From Planctomycetota bacterium (GTDB lineage: Bacteria; Planctomycetota; Phycisphaerae; Sedimentisphaerales; Anaerohalosphaeraceae), in contig DUZQ01000015.1 in assembly GCA_013349435.1 (NCBI GenBank), forward strand, positions 1 through 42,979: DNA of 42,979 nt, written 5' to 3'. Position 1 is the stretch's first letter. Each line of letters opens with the position of its first letter. A program made the translations under genes and the position numbers. Of the stretch, positions 42,859 through 42,979 are shown piece after piece. A model generated the notes under the pieces. That model was not told where the DNA came from. It did no database searches and was given only the letters and a program-made list of their open reading frames with translations.

Positions 42859-42979
42859 ATACCAATTGTAGTTAATTCTTGCGCCCTCTGTCATTCCCGC
42901 GAAGGAATGTCACCCCTGCGGAGGCAGGGGCGGGGATCCAGTTTTTTTACCGTATCCTGGAACGTGAGCGATATAGAAA
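42859..42979. mobile_element. second copy of the MITE-like repeat, cut by the window end
   Basis: It begins with the same ATACCAATTG end as the copy at 5598. Bases 42888-42934 are identical to 5628-5674, followed by a diverged but alignable GATCCAGTTTTTT...GTGAGCGATA. The right terminal repeat lies beyond the window. Confidence 0.6.

Overview
The window looks like a chromosomal segment of a planctomycete, most likely class Phycisphaerae (Sedimentisphaerales-like). The clues are two secreted proteins with C-terminal PEP-CTERM signals (PEPA...RKR/RRR), a C-terminal dockerin-like double Ca-loop of the 'ENWL' type on a large cytochrome, VWA-ExbB-ExbD genes next to an L,D-transpeptidase, and abundant short GC-rich palindromic repeats of the 'TCATTCCCGCG' type. 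This placement is inference; no rRNA or tRNA gene was seen. Promoters are unusually easy to read: many genes have near-consensus TTGACA/TATAAT boxes with a 17-bp spacer.

Layout. 1-267: palindromic repeats only. 268-4175 (minus): guaB-guaA-PAP2 lipoprotein, an IMP-to-GMP operon with its promoter just upstream. 4454-5415: a promoter driving a 24-codon ORF, then an XRE regulator and its membrane-protein partner. 5598-5775: a MITE-like repeat. 5793-11105: rhomboid protease with TPR-like tail, M24 aminopeptidase, HAF-repeat PEP-CTERM protein, and a secreted CIA30-MsrB-MsrA fusion. 11239-12772: TPP riboswitch and thiC. 12861-16878: phoB-phoR-Na/Pi cotransporter-phoU, with four tandem Pho-box repeats before the transporter. 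17262-19243 (minus): three overlapping genes of unknown function behind a perfect promoter, the best candidate here for an undescribed system. 19596-25158 (plus): rarA, 5-formyl-THF cyclo-ligase, L,D-transpeptidase, VWA protein, ExbB and ExbD. 25274-27219: a small lipoprotein, a BASS-family transporter and a tiny Lys/Asp/Gln-rich secreted protein. 27571-29817: a hybrid histidine kinase with a degenerate GGDEF-like tail, and its CheY-like partner. 29883-32399: a membrane protein and surE, divergent from a leaderless gpsA. 32691-38993 (minus): a sugar or polyol module consisting of an SSS symporter, zinc dehydrogenase, PfkB fructokinase, aldo/keto reductase and DUF4432 epimerase-like protein, with operator-like repeats at two promoters. 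39358-42620: a PEP-CTERM protein, then a divergent pentaheme cytochrome c with a dockerin-like tail. The window ends inside a second copy of the MITE-like repeat.

How genes work together. The phosphate block is a self-contained sensing and uptake unit. The sugar block suggests Na-coupled import, oxidation to a ketose such as fructose, and phosphorylation into glycolysis. The rarA-to-exbD run joins genome maintenance, folate metabolism and envelope genes in one direction and may be one long transcription unit. Several promoters (rarA, gpsA, possibly phoB) place the predicted transcript start at the ATG, suggesting leaderless mRNAs.
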